From Nageia nagi (Eukaryota; Pinophyta): 64,000 nt of DNA. How positions within the stretch are numbered: the first letter of the stretch is position 1; the number at the start of each line of letters is the position of its first letter. Where the stretch lies: contig JBITNC010000001.1 in NCBI GenBank assembly GCA_050084985.1, forward strand, positions 17,670,001 through 17,734,000. The letters run 5' to 3'. Shown here piece by piece: positions 36,601 to 48,600 of the stretch. Made by a program: the position numbers and the translations under genes. Below the pieces are notes generated by a model, which saw nothing but the letters and a program-made list of their open reading frames with translations, was not told where the DNA came from and did not search any database.

Positions 36601-39600
36601 CGAGGGGCATTTATGAGAGCATTCCCCTTGAGTCCATGATGCTCATCCAGCATCCAACTCTTTATTGCAACGACAACCTTGTGAGTCTCTTGGTAGCATG
36701 CTAATGACTTTGCTTTGTTGTATTCAAAATTTCCCTCGGAAGTCCATTGGAATGCCATTCTGATGGCATCAAGGCTGAAGTCCATAATGATGTCTCTTTT
36801 GAGGTCTCGAAGGACTCTCTCTCCCTTTTGCCAATGATGATCAACCTCCATGCACAATTATGGAAAAGGAGCTATAAAGGGGATGAATGCACAGGTGGAG
36901 ATGCTGGAGAAGAACACAATGTCTTGTTTGAGGTCATTGACTGATAACCCATGTATTTTCTCCCTCATTTGCATAGGGTCAACATCTTGCCAATCTGTGT
37001 CTTTGATGGTAGCAAGACCTTTCCTTGAGAATCTAGCCCCTTGGGGAAGGGAGTCTTATCTTTCGCAAATGATGATGATGCAATCTTATCTCAGCCGCTC
37101 GAGATCCCTAGCAAAGTCTTTTGCCGAATTACTCTTGGAAGTAGTCATGATGCTTAAGCTTGCAACGAGGTCTTCCAAGGGTGATGTGTGGGTTTCCAAG
37201 TGGTGAGGGAGGGCATCCAATGTTGGATTGGCTTGTCTCCCAATTGCTAGTGCAAGCCCTAGGATGTAATGACATGAAATTCAAACTCAAAAATCTGCAA
37301 TTTTGGTGCAAAAGTAGAAGATGAGTGCGATTTGAATTTGAGAAAATGAGGTACCCAAGCTTGTATTTATAGCTGAAACTAGCTTCCAACAAACCCTAGT
37401 CGGCTAGTTCAAGGAGGAAAATACATCTTAATCGTCCAGCTAGCCAACCTCGGGATGTGTGCCTGCATCAAATTTCATGTCGAGTCGGCCAGGACCGGAC
37501 GTGGGGGTTTCAAGGCACCTTCAGGCTCGGAGCATGCCCAAAAATGACAAGATTTTGTCTTTCTGGATCATGCGCCAGCCTTGAGGATGAATGCTCTTCT
37601 CACGTTGGCCTTCCTTGCTCCTCTGCTCGTTCAACTTGACACTGAAGCTCACCTTGAGACCTGATCTTGCCTGTTTTTTGCTCTTTCAAGGCGCCAAGCT
37701 CGTAAATTTTGACCTTTAAGCTTGGCCTAGACACTCCCCAAGCTCGGCGCATGGTTCAAAAAGTCAAGTTTTTGTCTTTTGGAATCATGCGCCGGTCTCT
37801 CCAGCCTTTCTAGTTTGAGTACATGATCCAGAAAGACAAGATTTTGTCTTTCTGGGGCATGCGCCAAGTTGGAGATGGCCAGATTTGCCCTTTTGCGAGT
37901 TTTTGCTTCCGCGCCTTAGCCAAATTTTCATGATTTTCTCCTCCCGAAGGCTTCCTAGGTCTGGCGCATGATTCAAAAAGTCGAGATCTTGTCTTTTGAA
38001 ATCATGCGCCAACCCTTTTGGAGTTGCTGGAGCTGATATTGGGGTTTGAGGCTTCATGCCTTGGCCAAATTTTGTCTATAGGATGAACTAGAAAACTTTA
38101 TGGGTTGGGCGCATGGTTCAAAAAGGCAAGATTTTGACTTTTTGAGGCATGCGCCAACCTCCTGGATGCTTGGGTTTGACTTCATCATTCTCGAACTTGT
38201 CCTGTTCTTCCTCCCAGCTTGATCGCATGGTTCAAAAAGACAAGATTTTGTCTTTTGAAATCATGCGCCAGCCTTGAAGTACCTTCTTCTTGCCTTTTTC
38301 GAGTTTGATTCCGATCCGGAGTGCTCCTTGCCCTTGGCGCATACTCCAAAAAGACAAGATTTTGCCTTTTGGAGCATGGGTTGGGCTTGAAAGTGGCCTA
38401 GATTGCCTATTTGGGATTTAACTCCAGTCTGGATGGCTCCCTGACCCAATGGCATGATTCAAAAAGACAAGATTTTTTCTTTTGAAATCATGCGCCAACC
38501 CTAGGAGGAGCCTAGTTTGACTTATTTTTGTCCCGAATTGCCCTGGACTCTCTTGGTTCACCTAAGACCAACTTTTGATTTTCCATACTTAGGCCATTTT
38601 TTGAGGAATTTCAGGTTTTTAGCTTGCTATGACTAAGCCCACCCGAAGGATGAAGCTTGAACCTAGGGGACTCAACATTGAATCAGGATCTTACGACACT
38701 ACTTGGACTAGACAAGACAACAACATGACAATGTTTTCACAAGGGTGTTGAGGGTCCCCAAAATCGCAAGATTTTGGGGCATGTTATGTTTTAGTCACAA
38801 CATCAAGATGACATGAGGATACGAAGGGCCATTTAATCTAAAGTCATTATCTTTACATTAGTGTACATCTGACAAGACCAGTTGAGTAGTCACTAGTAAT
38901 GACCAAACCATGTCAAAATGATTGAAGTTGAAACTCACATTCAAGTAAAGACAAAATATCACTTGAAACATAGATTTACTTTGTGAAGCCATATGTGTTA
39001 TGATACAAAGTGTTGTTCAAAAAATATAAAGTAAAGCACAAAATATCATGATGTGAACATAAGTTGCATAACAATTTGGAAAGTTTGAAAGCATAAATAT
39101 TTAGAAGTTACAAAGTTTGAAAGCATAAATATTTAGAAGTTACAAACTTTGAAAGATTAAAGATTTTCAAGATTTTTGGTATAAATTTGTGTTTCTTATT
39201 AGGACTAGGGGCTAATTGAACTTTTGTTGCAAGAATAATACAAGCTCAAGAAACTTATTCTATAAATTGTTATATTACTTTTATGGAATGAAATTTTGAT
39301 ATTTCATAACATTGCTATATTGCTCTTTGTGAAATAAATAGAATTACAATTTGAAATATGTTGTTTGGGCATGGTTGGTGAAGACTGTTTTTATGCGATA
39401 CTTTTCTTTGCATTTTCATTTTTGATTTGTAGAAACTATTGAATATGGTCTAATGCATTTACATTAACTCATGAGATTTAGTCATATTTTCGCATGTCAA
39501 AACCTAGAATCTGATATTTTAAAACTCATATTTATCACATGCAATTTGTGTCAGATCATTGCATATGGAGATCTCATACTTTGGTTGTACACTATTTGTG

Positions 39601-42600
39601 GCAATCTGTTGAGTGCTTGTTTTTCCAACTTGGTTTGTTTAAGGGCCATCCTTATTAACTAGAAGAGATCATTGCCTAAGAGTAGATGAGTTAATTGAAT
39701 TGTCCAAGGATTTCCTCGATAAAAAATCCTATCAACAGGTTCCAAAGCGTCAAAAAGGTAAAAATCATGTATATTAACTCTTTTCACAATTTTGTTTAAA
39801 TATTTTAGCAAATTGTTATTTCATGCTATAATCATTCAATATCAAATTATCATATTTTTCTCATTTTGGTCATTTGGGCATTAGAAGACCTTTCTGTTGT
39901 GACTAACACAACATGCCCCAAAATCCTACGATTCTGGGGAACCTAACGCCTTGGTCAAGCATCATCATGTTAAACATAGAAGTTTGTCTAGCCAGACCTA
40001 ATGCTCGTCATCACTGGAAATAGGAAGATCAAATTCGGTGCAATTAGGGAACCCACGACAAGCTCAAACTCAAGCAAGGCAAAGAGGAGCTCCCAAAAGG
40101 CCAGTGCATGCCTCTAAGAGTTGTGTTTGTGACTTTTTCTGGCATGCACCTAACAAGTTCAAAGCCAAATCAATCGAACGCATGCATCCAAAAGACCAGC
40201 ACATGCTCCTAAAAGACCAATTTGTGACTTTTTTCAACATGCACCAGGTGGAAGGAGTCCTTTTGGCAAAGTTTGGGACCAAGTTGAGCAAATCTAAGCC
40301 ATCAAGAAGCTAGCACATTAGGAAAAAAGACAAAATCTTGTGTTTTTTTGGCATGCGCCTGACCAGAAAGGCCACCAGAGTTGAATTTGGACAGTGAGAA
40401 GTCAAACTGAGTCTTCTAGGAACCCAATGCATGCCTCCAAAAGACAAAATCTTGTCTTTTATGGTATGTGCCTTGCCCAGAAGGAGGCCTAAACGACTTT
40501 GAAGGTGAAAACCGGCTAAGGCATGAACACTCAAGCTCGAGATCAGGCACAGAAGGATCCAAGAGGGTTGGCGCATGATCCCAAAACACAAAATGTGGCA
40601 TGCGCTCAGCTCACGAGGAGCTCCGGTTGAGCAAAAAACGTTAAACTTGGCTAAGTCTTTCACTCGAAGGTTCAAAACAAGCAAATCTGGGAATTAGGAG
40701 GCAAGCGCATGTCTTTTTTGGCATGCACTCAAGCTTGGACAACTGGCAGGATGGGCACACGAAAAAAAGATAAAAATTTGACTGTTGTAGCATGCGCCCA
40801 ACTAAGGAGGGAACCTGGAGGAGTTCGAGGTGAAATTTTGACAAGTTTAGGTTCCAAAAAAGACAAAATCATGAGCAACCTGAGGCTAGAAAGGTGACAT
40901 AATGATGAAAGAGACGAGTTGTGGAGCTCGAGAAACTCCCACTAGGATGACTAGCAGCCTCAAGTGGAGTGCATGCAATAAAAAGACAAATTCTTGTGTT
41001 TTTTTGGCATGCGCCAACCTAGAAGACTCCCTCATTCCCTTGTTCCAGATGTTAAGTTGGAAGATTGCAAATTCAAGACTGGCAGGCAACTCAAGATTGA
41101 CCATTTGGGCGGTTGTGATCATTTTACTCCTGATTCTAGTCGACTAGGGTTTTCAAAACTCTAATTTTTCCTATAAATAAGAGGGATTTGGTTTATTTTT
41201 GCAAATTCAAATCATGCTTTCTTCAACATATGTGCTAGGAAAAGGAAAGAACTAGAGCGTCAAGATAGACAAATAATTTCCAAACCCTTTGTGGTGACTT
41301 GAGAAAACCTTCCTCTTCACTTTGCTAAAACGATCACATCAAGTACCTAAATGATGGAGACAAACTCCAAGGCACCAAAGAAAAAGCTCAAGGTGAAAGA
41401 GGTAGTAACCACCAACAATGCCTCATCAAGTCAGAAACCCCGGATTGACCTTATAGCCTCAATAAGAGCATTACACGATGATTCCAGCCAGAGGGTAGAA
41501 GACAAATCCACAGAGACTTACGATGTGAGTAAGTTTGTTTTTAAGGTCAATAATACACTTTTTGTCACCAAAGTCTTCCTAAAAAAAGATCCAACGAAAT
41601 CTCAAGACTTGGAGGTCCATAGTCTAAAGACTGAAGTTGGTGAAGTTAGGACTACTGGGGCAAAGCGAATCAAGGAAGTCACCAAACTCGCCAAGGAACT
41701 GGAGGAAATCCAAGAGAAACAGAGCCTTGAAGGAGAAAGCACATCTTCCAATCCAAATCAATCCAAGACAAGGTGATCGCAAACAGACAGTGGCGTATTC
41801 AACAGGCGAACGATGAAGGCTTCGGGCCAAGTGTTACAAAGGCAAAGAAGATGGACAAGTTTTAGTAGACTTGAGGAGCATTGAGGTGTGGTGTTGCAGT
41901 CGCAATAATTTAATTTAATTGCAATTTTATTTCAAATTTGGATTTTTAAAACTTATTAAATTCAGTAAAGCTTTGTGATGGATGAGGATTTGCTCCCACA
42001 AGTGCTGGAATAAATCTTGTAACACCATGTGGTTGATTCTTATTGGACCACTTTTAATTTTCTTGAAATTCGCATTGGGGTTAGGGCAACACTTAGGGTT
42101 GCCATGAAAAACTATTTATATCCCCTAGATGCTCATTTGAAGGGAGGATGGAATTTTGGAATGTGGACAAAAACATTTGCAAATAGATAAGTAGAATAAT
42201 TTTTCCTATCAAGTACTTGTCTATTGCGAATATGGCATGATCTTTAAGTTGAATTGCACAACTCCATTTCTTTGTTATTATGAGCTTGGACATGTAATGT
42301 TATCATTGATGTGTGTTGCTTAGATGCTTGGAACATTTTGTAAACCTCTTGAGGGGTGGGCAAAAGAGTGGTTGATTATCCCTTCAAAGTGTTGAATGTG
42401 ATGCATAGTTAATGATTGCTCATGGTAGGACACTAGACTTGTATAATTTTGAAGTGTATTCCCCTATGACGTTTAACACGAGAACTTCATCCACATGTTG
42501 AAAGTGTCATCCTTGTGCTCCCTTAGATGCATGCTCCCTTCATTAGACCATTTGTGTTGTTGGCTAGTGCAAGTGGATATCCATTCTTCTAGACCATTCG

Positions 42601-45600
42601 TGTTGTTGGCTAGAATGAGAGGATATGTGGATGTGTGGAACTCACAACAAACCCAAAGGAACTTGGCATTCAGACACTGTACCAATCGATGGAGCCATTT
42701 CCAATCTTCCCTCCTACACTTTTTCTTTCATTTTTCACTTTTTCCGCGGTTTTTGCACCCCCATTTATTTATTTACTTGCAGTATTTGAGAAAGAACCCT
42801 TGTTTAGACATTGAGACAATCTAAGCCCTTGATTAACAAATTTTATTTGAGTTGGTGTTAACTTCAAACATCTTAGTCAGTCTTTGAGTCTTGTTCTTGC
42901 ACATCCATCCAAGAGACCTTTGAGGTAACCAGTCCTCATAGTGGGTAGGGATAATGCCCTTCCACCTAGATGTTGGTTTCTTTGCGAGCCTTGCAACCTT
43001 TTTACCCATCCGCAAGGTAGGAAAGAAAAACTACCCAACACTATCATGGCACCCTATGATGATATCATGCCACTATCAAATTGCTTGATATTATCATTGT
43101 TTAAAGATTTATCAGCTTTTTGTAATCATCAATGTTCATCTTCGTGTAGTTAATTAGGGCACTATCAATACCATTCTGGTCTTTGAGACAATAGAAGATT
43201 CTTCATGGGAGATTCATGATAATAACATTCTCGTTTTGATATTTGGGGTAGTAAAACTCCCTCATAGAAAATACCTAAGGATATCATTCCCTTTTGGTCT
43301 TTGGGATAGGTAGCAAAAGATCCTTCATGTGAAATCCATGGAGGTTACCCACGAGAGCTTGTGAGATAGTTAAGAACACTAAGTCACTAGTTTTGGAGTT
43401 ATAAGGAGCCAAAATTTAAAGAAAAGATTTAAAGCACAGGATTTTGGGTCTTGGACAAGCCTATGGAAAATGGGCTTATTTTTTATCCTTAGCAAATGCA
43501 AATTTTAACAAGATGGGTTTGTGAAGGGTGACATGGCATACATTTTTGGTCTTGGAAGTTTTTAAAAAGAGTCAAATTTACACCTTCCAAGCATAGGTGC
43601 TCATTTTGAGGCTTTGTCAACATCAAAAGGAAAAAATGTGCACCTACATGAGAAAATCCACTTTTTAATCTTCAAGTAAATGTGGTTCTCGAACTGATGA
43701 GGTTGTCAAACAATGCATGGTGAACATATTTAAACTTGCAAGTTTTGGAAAAGGACCAAATTTGCTCCATCCTAGACCAAGGCACTCATTTTGAGGCTTT
43801 GAGCTCATCAAACCCCAAAAAAGTGCACCTAGTGCAAAAGTGTACTTGAAATTTTGAAACATGCAAATTTTGATCTCATGGGTTTGTGAAGGAGGGTAAA
43901 ATGCACATCTTCAACCTTATAACTTTTGCAAAATGACCAAATTCGCTCCCAACTAGATGGTGCAATTTTTGGAGGCTTTGAAACGTACAAAATGAGAAAA
44001 TGTGCGCTTAGGTGAGAAATGGACCATTTTGATCTTTGGGAAAAAGTGAAAATTGAAAATATAAGCTTGAGAAGGATGATAAATTGAACATATTTAACCT
44101 TGGAAGTTTGCGAATTTGATAAAAAAAACCTACTTTCTAAGCCTAGGTGCAATTTTTGAGGGTTTGGTACTATCAAAGGAGAAAAAAGAGTGCCTAGAGT
44201 AAAAATGCTCATTTTTTATTCTTGGAAAATGTGAAATTAGAGCATACAAGCTTGAGAAGGATGGAATGACAAGTGTTTTTAACCATGGAGATTTGCAAAA
44301 ATAACAAAAATCACACCCTCTAAGGCTAGGCACAATTTTTGGAGCCTTGAAGACTACAAAATTAGAAAATGTGCGCCTAGTGAGAAAATGCATTATTTTG
44401 ACCTTAGGAAAAAGTGAAATTTGAAAATGCAAGCTTATCAAGGAAGGTAAAATGAACGTGTTTAAACCTACTTGAAAATGAGATAATTTTGGCCCAAGGA
44501 AAATACAATTTTTGAAGATATGAGCTTGAGGGGATGATAAATTGAACATCTTTAACCTTGGAACCTTTGAAAAAATGATCAAAATTGCCCTCTCCAAGGC
44601 AAGGCGCACTTTTTGGAGCCTTTGAAGATTACAAAAAATGAAAACATGCACCTAGAGCAAAATACACTTTTGATCTTCAAAATATGCAAATTTTAAAAGC
44701 ACAAGGTTGTGCAGGGTCCAAACTGGAATATATTTAAGCTTAGAACTTTTCAAAAATATCCAAGATTGCACATTTTGAAGCTAGGCGCAATTTTCCAAGG
44801 TTTTGAAACTTACAAAATAGGAAAACATGCACCTAGTGAGAAATAGCATTCCAAAGGGATAAAAATGTGTGCCTAAGTTGCAAGGATAAAGCCAAGTCAA
44901 AGTCAACGACCAATGAGGAGGTGCTAAGTGTCCAAAAATTTGCCCAAAATCTATAAATACCAGTCTAAGGTTTTCATTTGTCTTACAAATCACATCCTCA
45001 AAGGCTAGGCGCACTTTTCCATGCTTTGGACTCATCAAACACCAAAAATGTGCACTTAGATCCAAAACGAAGTTTGAAGATCCAAAATTTCCCAAACCAA
45101 TGCACAACACATCCAATATCCATTGCCTACTCAGCCATGGACTTGAATGAGCATTTCGGTAAGTATTGCTTCCTTGAAACCCAAATCCTCTCCACCGAAG
45201 GAGCCCTCCTTTGATTTCAGCAACCACTAAAGGTAGAAGCGCAACCTTGGAATACCATCGGATGGGCAAAGGTGCTACACCAATGTCGTAGGCTACAAGA
45301 TCCCTCAACCGAATAGCCCTCCTAGATGTTGCACCTAGGGGATTGCTTAGCACTGCTAAAACTTGCGTCCACATGACGATATCAAGATATAATAGTATAA
45401 TCAAGTATATCCAACAATGAGGCTCCAATGCCTCTTTATAAAACTCAACTCTATATGGATCCACCTAGGAGTCATCACCCATCCTTCATCCCAACGTTAG
45501 CCTCTTGGGGGCCCAAAATGCCCAATGTGGGTGCCTAGGGGTCAAGCATGCCAACATTGGGGCCTGGAGTGCTGTAAATGCGAACATGGGGTCTAGGAGT

Positions 45601-48600
45601 TTCACGCATGCCCAACGTGGGTCTAGGAGCCATGTGTGGGGTCCGTTGGAAAGGAAACCTTTCCTCCTACTCGGCGATCGCTTAAACGAGAAAACGACCC
45701 AGCATGTACGTGAGAACGTGTTACTGAACTCCTCTTGTAACGACTTATACCTCAAGGTTTCTATCAGAAAGCTCGTGTCGTTAATACGAGCTTTAAATTG
45801 TGTAGGTCTTGTTTGGGAATCAGCTGAGTGGTGTAGTAGAGATAATAACTGTTAACTCACGTTTTTTGTAGGGAATGAGGTATTTTATCTTGCAATAGTT
45901 CGAAAGTTGCTATAAGTTTAAAGAAAGTGTAAAATAAAGAAAAGAGAAGGGGACGAGAATGTTTCGATACTGGTGAGATGATAAAGAAAAGGTCACAGTG
46001 AAGCAATGTCTACGGTTTCTCACTTATGGATCATTCAAGAAGTCTCATTCGAAGTCCTCCAACTTAAAAATAGAATAACCTCAGTTCAATCTATTCTTAA
46101 GAGGAGCAGGGAGGAAAGCTGACTATCGGTACTCTGCAAGCAGGACCAATGCAATCAAAAGAAAGAAACGACACAACAAGTGCACACAAACTTTGTTTCG
46201 AATGAGGAAATCTAATTTGATGTCATAGAAAGAAGAAAAGCTCAGAATACGTTCACTTACTATGCAAATTATGTATAGAAAATGATTTGGGAGTGATTCA
46301 AAAACTTTTAAAAAAATTCAAAAAAAATTCTTAAAATTCAAAAATTTTCAAAGAAAAACGTAAAAGATTTTAAATCATCTAAAAAAGCCCCAAAATGGTC
46401 AAATCCACAATCTCACAAATGACAAAGCTCTTTGTTTCAAGTACTCCACCACTTTGTATTAAATTCGTGATAAAATTACAAGGATACATCAATTTGCCAA
46501 TTTTCCACAAATTTGCACTAAGAACATTTTGCCTCAAAAGTGACACCCTATGGTCTATTTATAGACTTTTTAGGTCAAATTTGTGGATGTTGCCCTAATT
46601 CTTAAAAAAGCTTTAAAATGCTAAATTGAGATTACAATGTCGTTTTAGTAGGAGAACAATACTCATCCCACTAAAATATGCTAGAAATAAAATATTTACA
46701 AAAATTAATGCCCTCTCTCATGGGTTTCGAGGCATCTTGCATCAACTTGGCAAAATTTGAAGCTTCAAATCATCATTTTGGATCCCTTTGTCAATCTTTT
46801 GAGTTCCTTCCTTCTTTGAATCAGGATTTGCCTACAATGTTATCATTCTGGAAATTTTCAAAGAATTATGAGAAGATTTTTCAAAAAAATGGATTTTTTG
46901 GTATATTTTTCAAAAAAGATGGGGGTTAGGTCCGAAATTTGGAAAATTTTAAAAAAGTGGATTTGAGCTCATGGATGGATGGAGGATGGGATTATAAGGT
47001 ACATGGGAAATTTTGAGAGGTTTTGAGAAAGATTTGAAGTCTTTGGCAAAATTTTCGATTTTCATATCTAGATTTTTTTGGGAGAAAAAAGTGAAAATTT
47101 CCATAGGAATGAAACATGCCTCCTAGATTTTTGAGAACTTAAACTTGCTCAAATCTGAAAATTCCCAAGTTTAAATGAGCTAAAAATGTGCCCTTCCATG
47201 CAATGAAGACAAAATTTTCAAATTTGGAGTAAAATTTATCAATCCTCCTCAAGTTAGGCGCTAGTTTTCACCTCATTGGAATTCTAATCACTTGAAAAAC
47301 TGCGCCTAGCTTCTTGGTGCCTTTAAATTGCTCAAAATTGAAACTTTGAAAGTTTAAATGTGCTTGGAATGGGGTCTTTTATCCATTTATGCTTTCAAAT
47401 TTGCTTTTTGATCAAAAATTCATTTTCCTCCTTGACTTGGGCACCAAAAAAGACTTCATTGGAATTCCACTGGCATGAAAACATGCGCCTATGCTTTTGA
47501 GGCATTTCCTTTGCTCAAAAGTGAAATTTTGTGCATCTAAACCTTCTTGAAATGCCCTTTTCCTTGATCCCAAGCCTTCAAGCTTGATTTTTGGACAAAA
47601 TTTATCTTTTCTCCTCATGCTAGGCTCCAAAATTCATCCCATTGGATTTCCATAGCCATGAAAAGATGCACCTAGCCTTTTGGGCCTCAGAACTTGCTCA
47701 AATTCAAAAAATTCAAGACATAAATGTGCTAGAAATCATCATTTTCACCTGATGGACACCTCAAACTTAATTTTTCATGTTTTTTACACATTTCCCTCCA
47801 AGTTAGGCACCATTTTTCACTACTATCGATTTAGAAAAATTAGGAAAACTACGCCTAGCTTTTAGGTGCTCAAAAATAGCTCAAATTTGATTTTTCCAAG
47901 ACCTAAATGTGCTCAAAATCATTTTTCCAACCCAATGAACCCCTCAAACTTGTGTTTTGATCAAAATTTGTCAAATGTTTTCATTCTAGGCACCATTTTT
48001 CACTCCATTAGAATTCCATAGCCTTGAAAACTTGCGCCTAGCCTTTAGGGTGCTCAAAATCGAAAATTTTGAGATCTAAATGTGCTTAGAATGATGTCTT
48101 CCTTGTTCCCAAGCATCTAAATTTGTTTTCCGAGCAAAAAACACTTCATTTTTTCATTCTAGGCGCCAAAAATCACTCCATTGGATTTCGAATCATTTGA
48201 AAACTCGCGCCTAGGAATTTGGAGGTCTAAACTTGCTCAAAATTGAAAATTCCAAGACCTAAAGTGCCTTTCCGGACTCAAAATGTATATTTCCGACCAC
48301 TCGCGGCATTTCTGAGCTCAAACTTGACCAAAACGCTCTTTCGGGCACCTTTGAACTCAAACTCTACATTTTCAATGATTTTCGAACTCAAACGATGCAA
48401 AAACGACCATTTTCGCCCTTCCGAGCTCAAACTTGTCATTTTCAATCATTTCCGGCCTTTCCAAGCCCAAAGTGTGAAAAAAAAGACCATTTTCGAGCAT
48501 TTCCGACCATTTTGAGCTCAACTTTGCCTTTTTAACCATTTACAAGCTTTCCGAGCTCAAACGGTGCAAAAACGCACATCTTTACTGTACTTACCACTTC

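Larger units (their letters stand above)
32049..37148 (-). pseudogene. U3-encoded protein of giant unit H1, near-intact pseudogene
   Basis: From ATG 37148 one frame runs to TAA at 35217: 644 codons with six in-frame stops and no frameshift. Landmarks: a short N-terminus ([12 protein letters not shown]), [20 protein letters not shown] and [20 protein letters not shown] (about residues 110-200). Next is [15 protein letters not shown]...[19 protein letters not shown], a region with [20 protein letters not shown], and a Pro/Ser-rich linker. Beyond LTR-B (33022-34900) the frame resumes, broken, as a Lys/Glu-rich coiled-coil-like tail ending near 32049. The same order is found in unit G3. Function unknown; a TATA box stands about 215 bp upstream of the ATG. 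Confidence 0.7.
30914..38802 (-). mobile_element. Giant LTR-like unit H1, with internal protein-coding region
   Basis: Ends on plus are TGTTGGGGGC (30914) and GTCACAACA (38802), flanked by perfect TCAAG duplications (30909-30913, 38803-38807). Reading minus: TGTTGTGACTAAAACATAAC + ATG, the inverted repeat CCCCAAAATCTTGCGATTTTGGGG, an array of palindromes (38500-37520), a TATA box (37371-37364), a 644-codon broken frame (37148-35217) and its C-terminal part beyond a nested LTR-B. Then AGGGCAACATCTAG, a TATTTATA site near 31795, and about 0.88 kb to the end. About 6.0 kb without LTR-B. No RT, integrase or primer site. Confidence 0.8.
39895..43040 (+). mobile_element. Giant LTR-like unit H2, with internal protein-coding region
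   Basis: TGTTGTGACTAACACAACAT + GCCCC at the left, CTACCCAACA at the right; flanks CTTTC (39890-39894) and CTATC (43041-43045) match at 4 of 5. It parallels H1: inverted repeat after the start (CCCCAAAATCCTACGATTCTGGGG), palindromes, TATA box (41172-41179), reading frame, GATGGATGAGGATTTGCTCC + CACAAG, GGGTTAGGGCAACACTTAGG, TATTTATA (42113-42120), and about 0.92 kb to the end. GAGACCTTTGAGGTAACCAG + TCCTCATAG near the end is identical in H1. 3,146 bp, without nested elements. Confidence 0.8.

Noticed and set aside
37400-38500. Palindrome array as a MITE cluster
   Set aside because: Spacers are not flanked by target duplications and the palindromes lie in unit H1's U3 in regular order, with counterparts in H2.
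44130-45464. Minus-strand frames of 173 and 227 codons
   Set aside because: They run over the ~180-bp repeat modules and the LTR-A edge; composition is repeat-like, no motif, opposite to the unit's TATA orientation.
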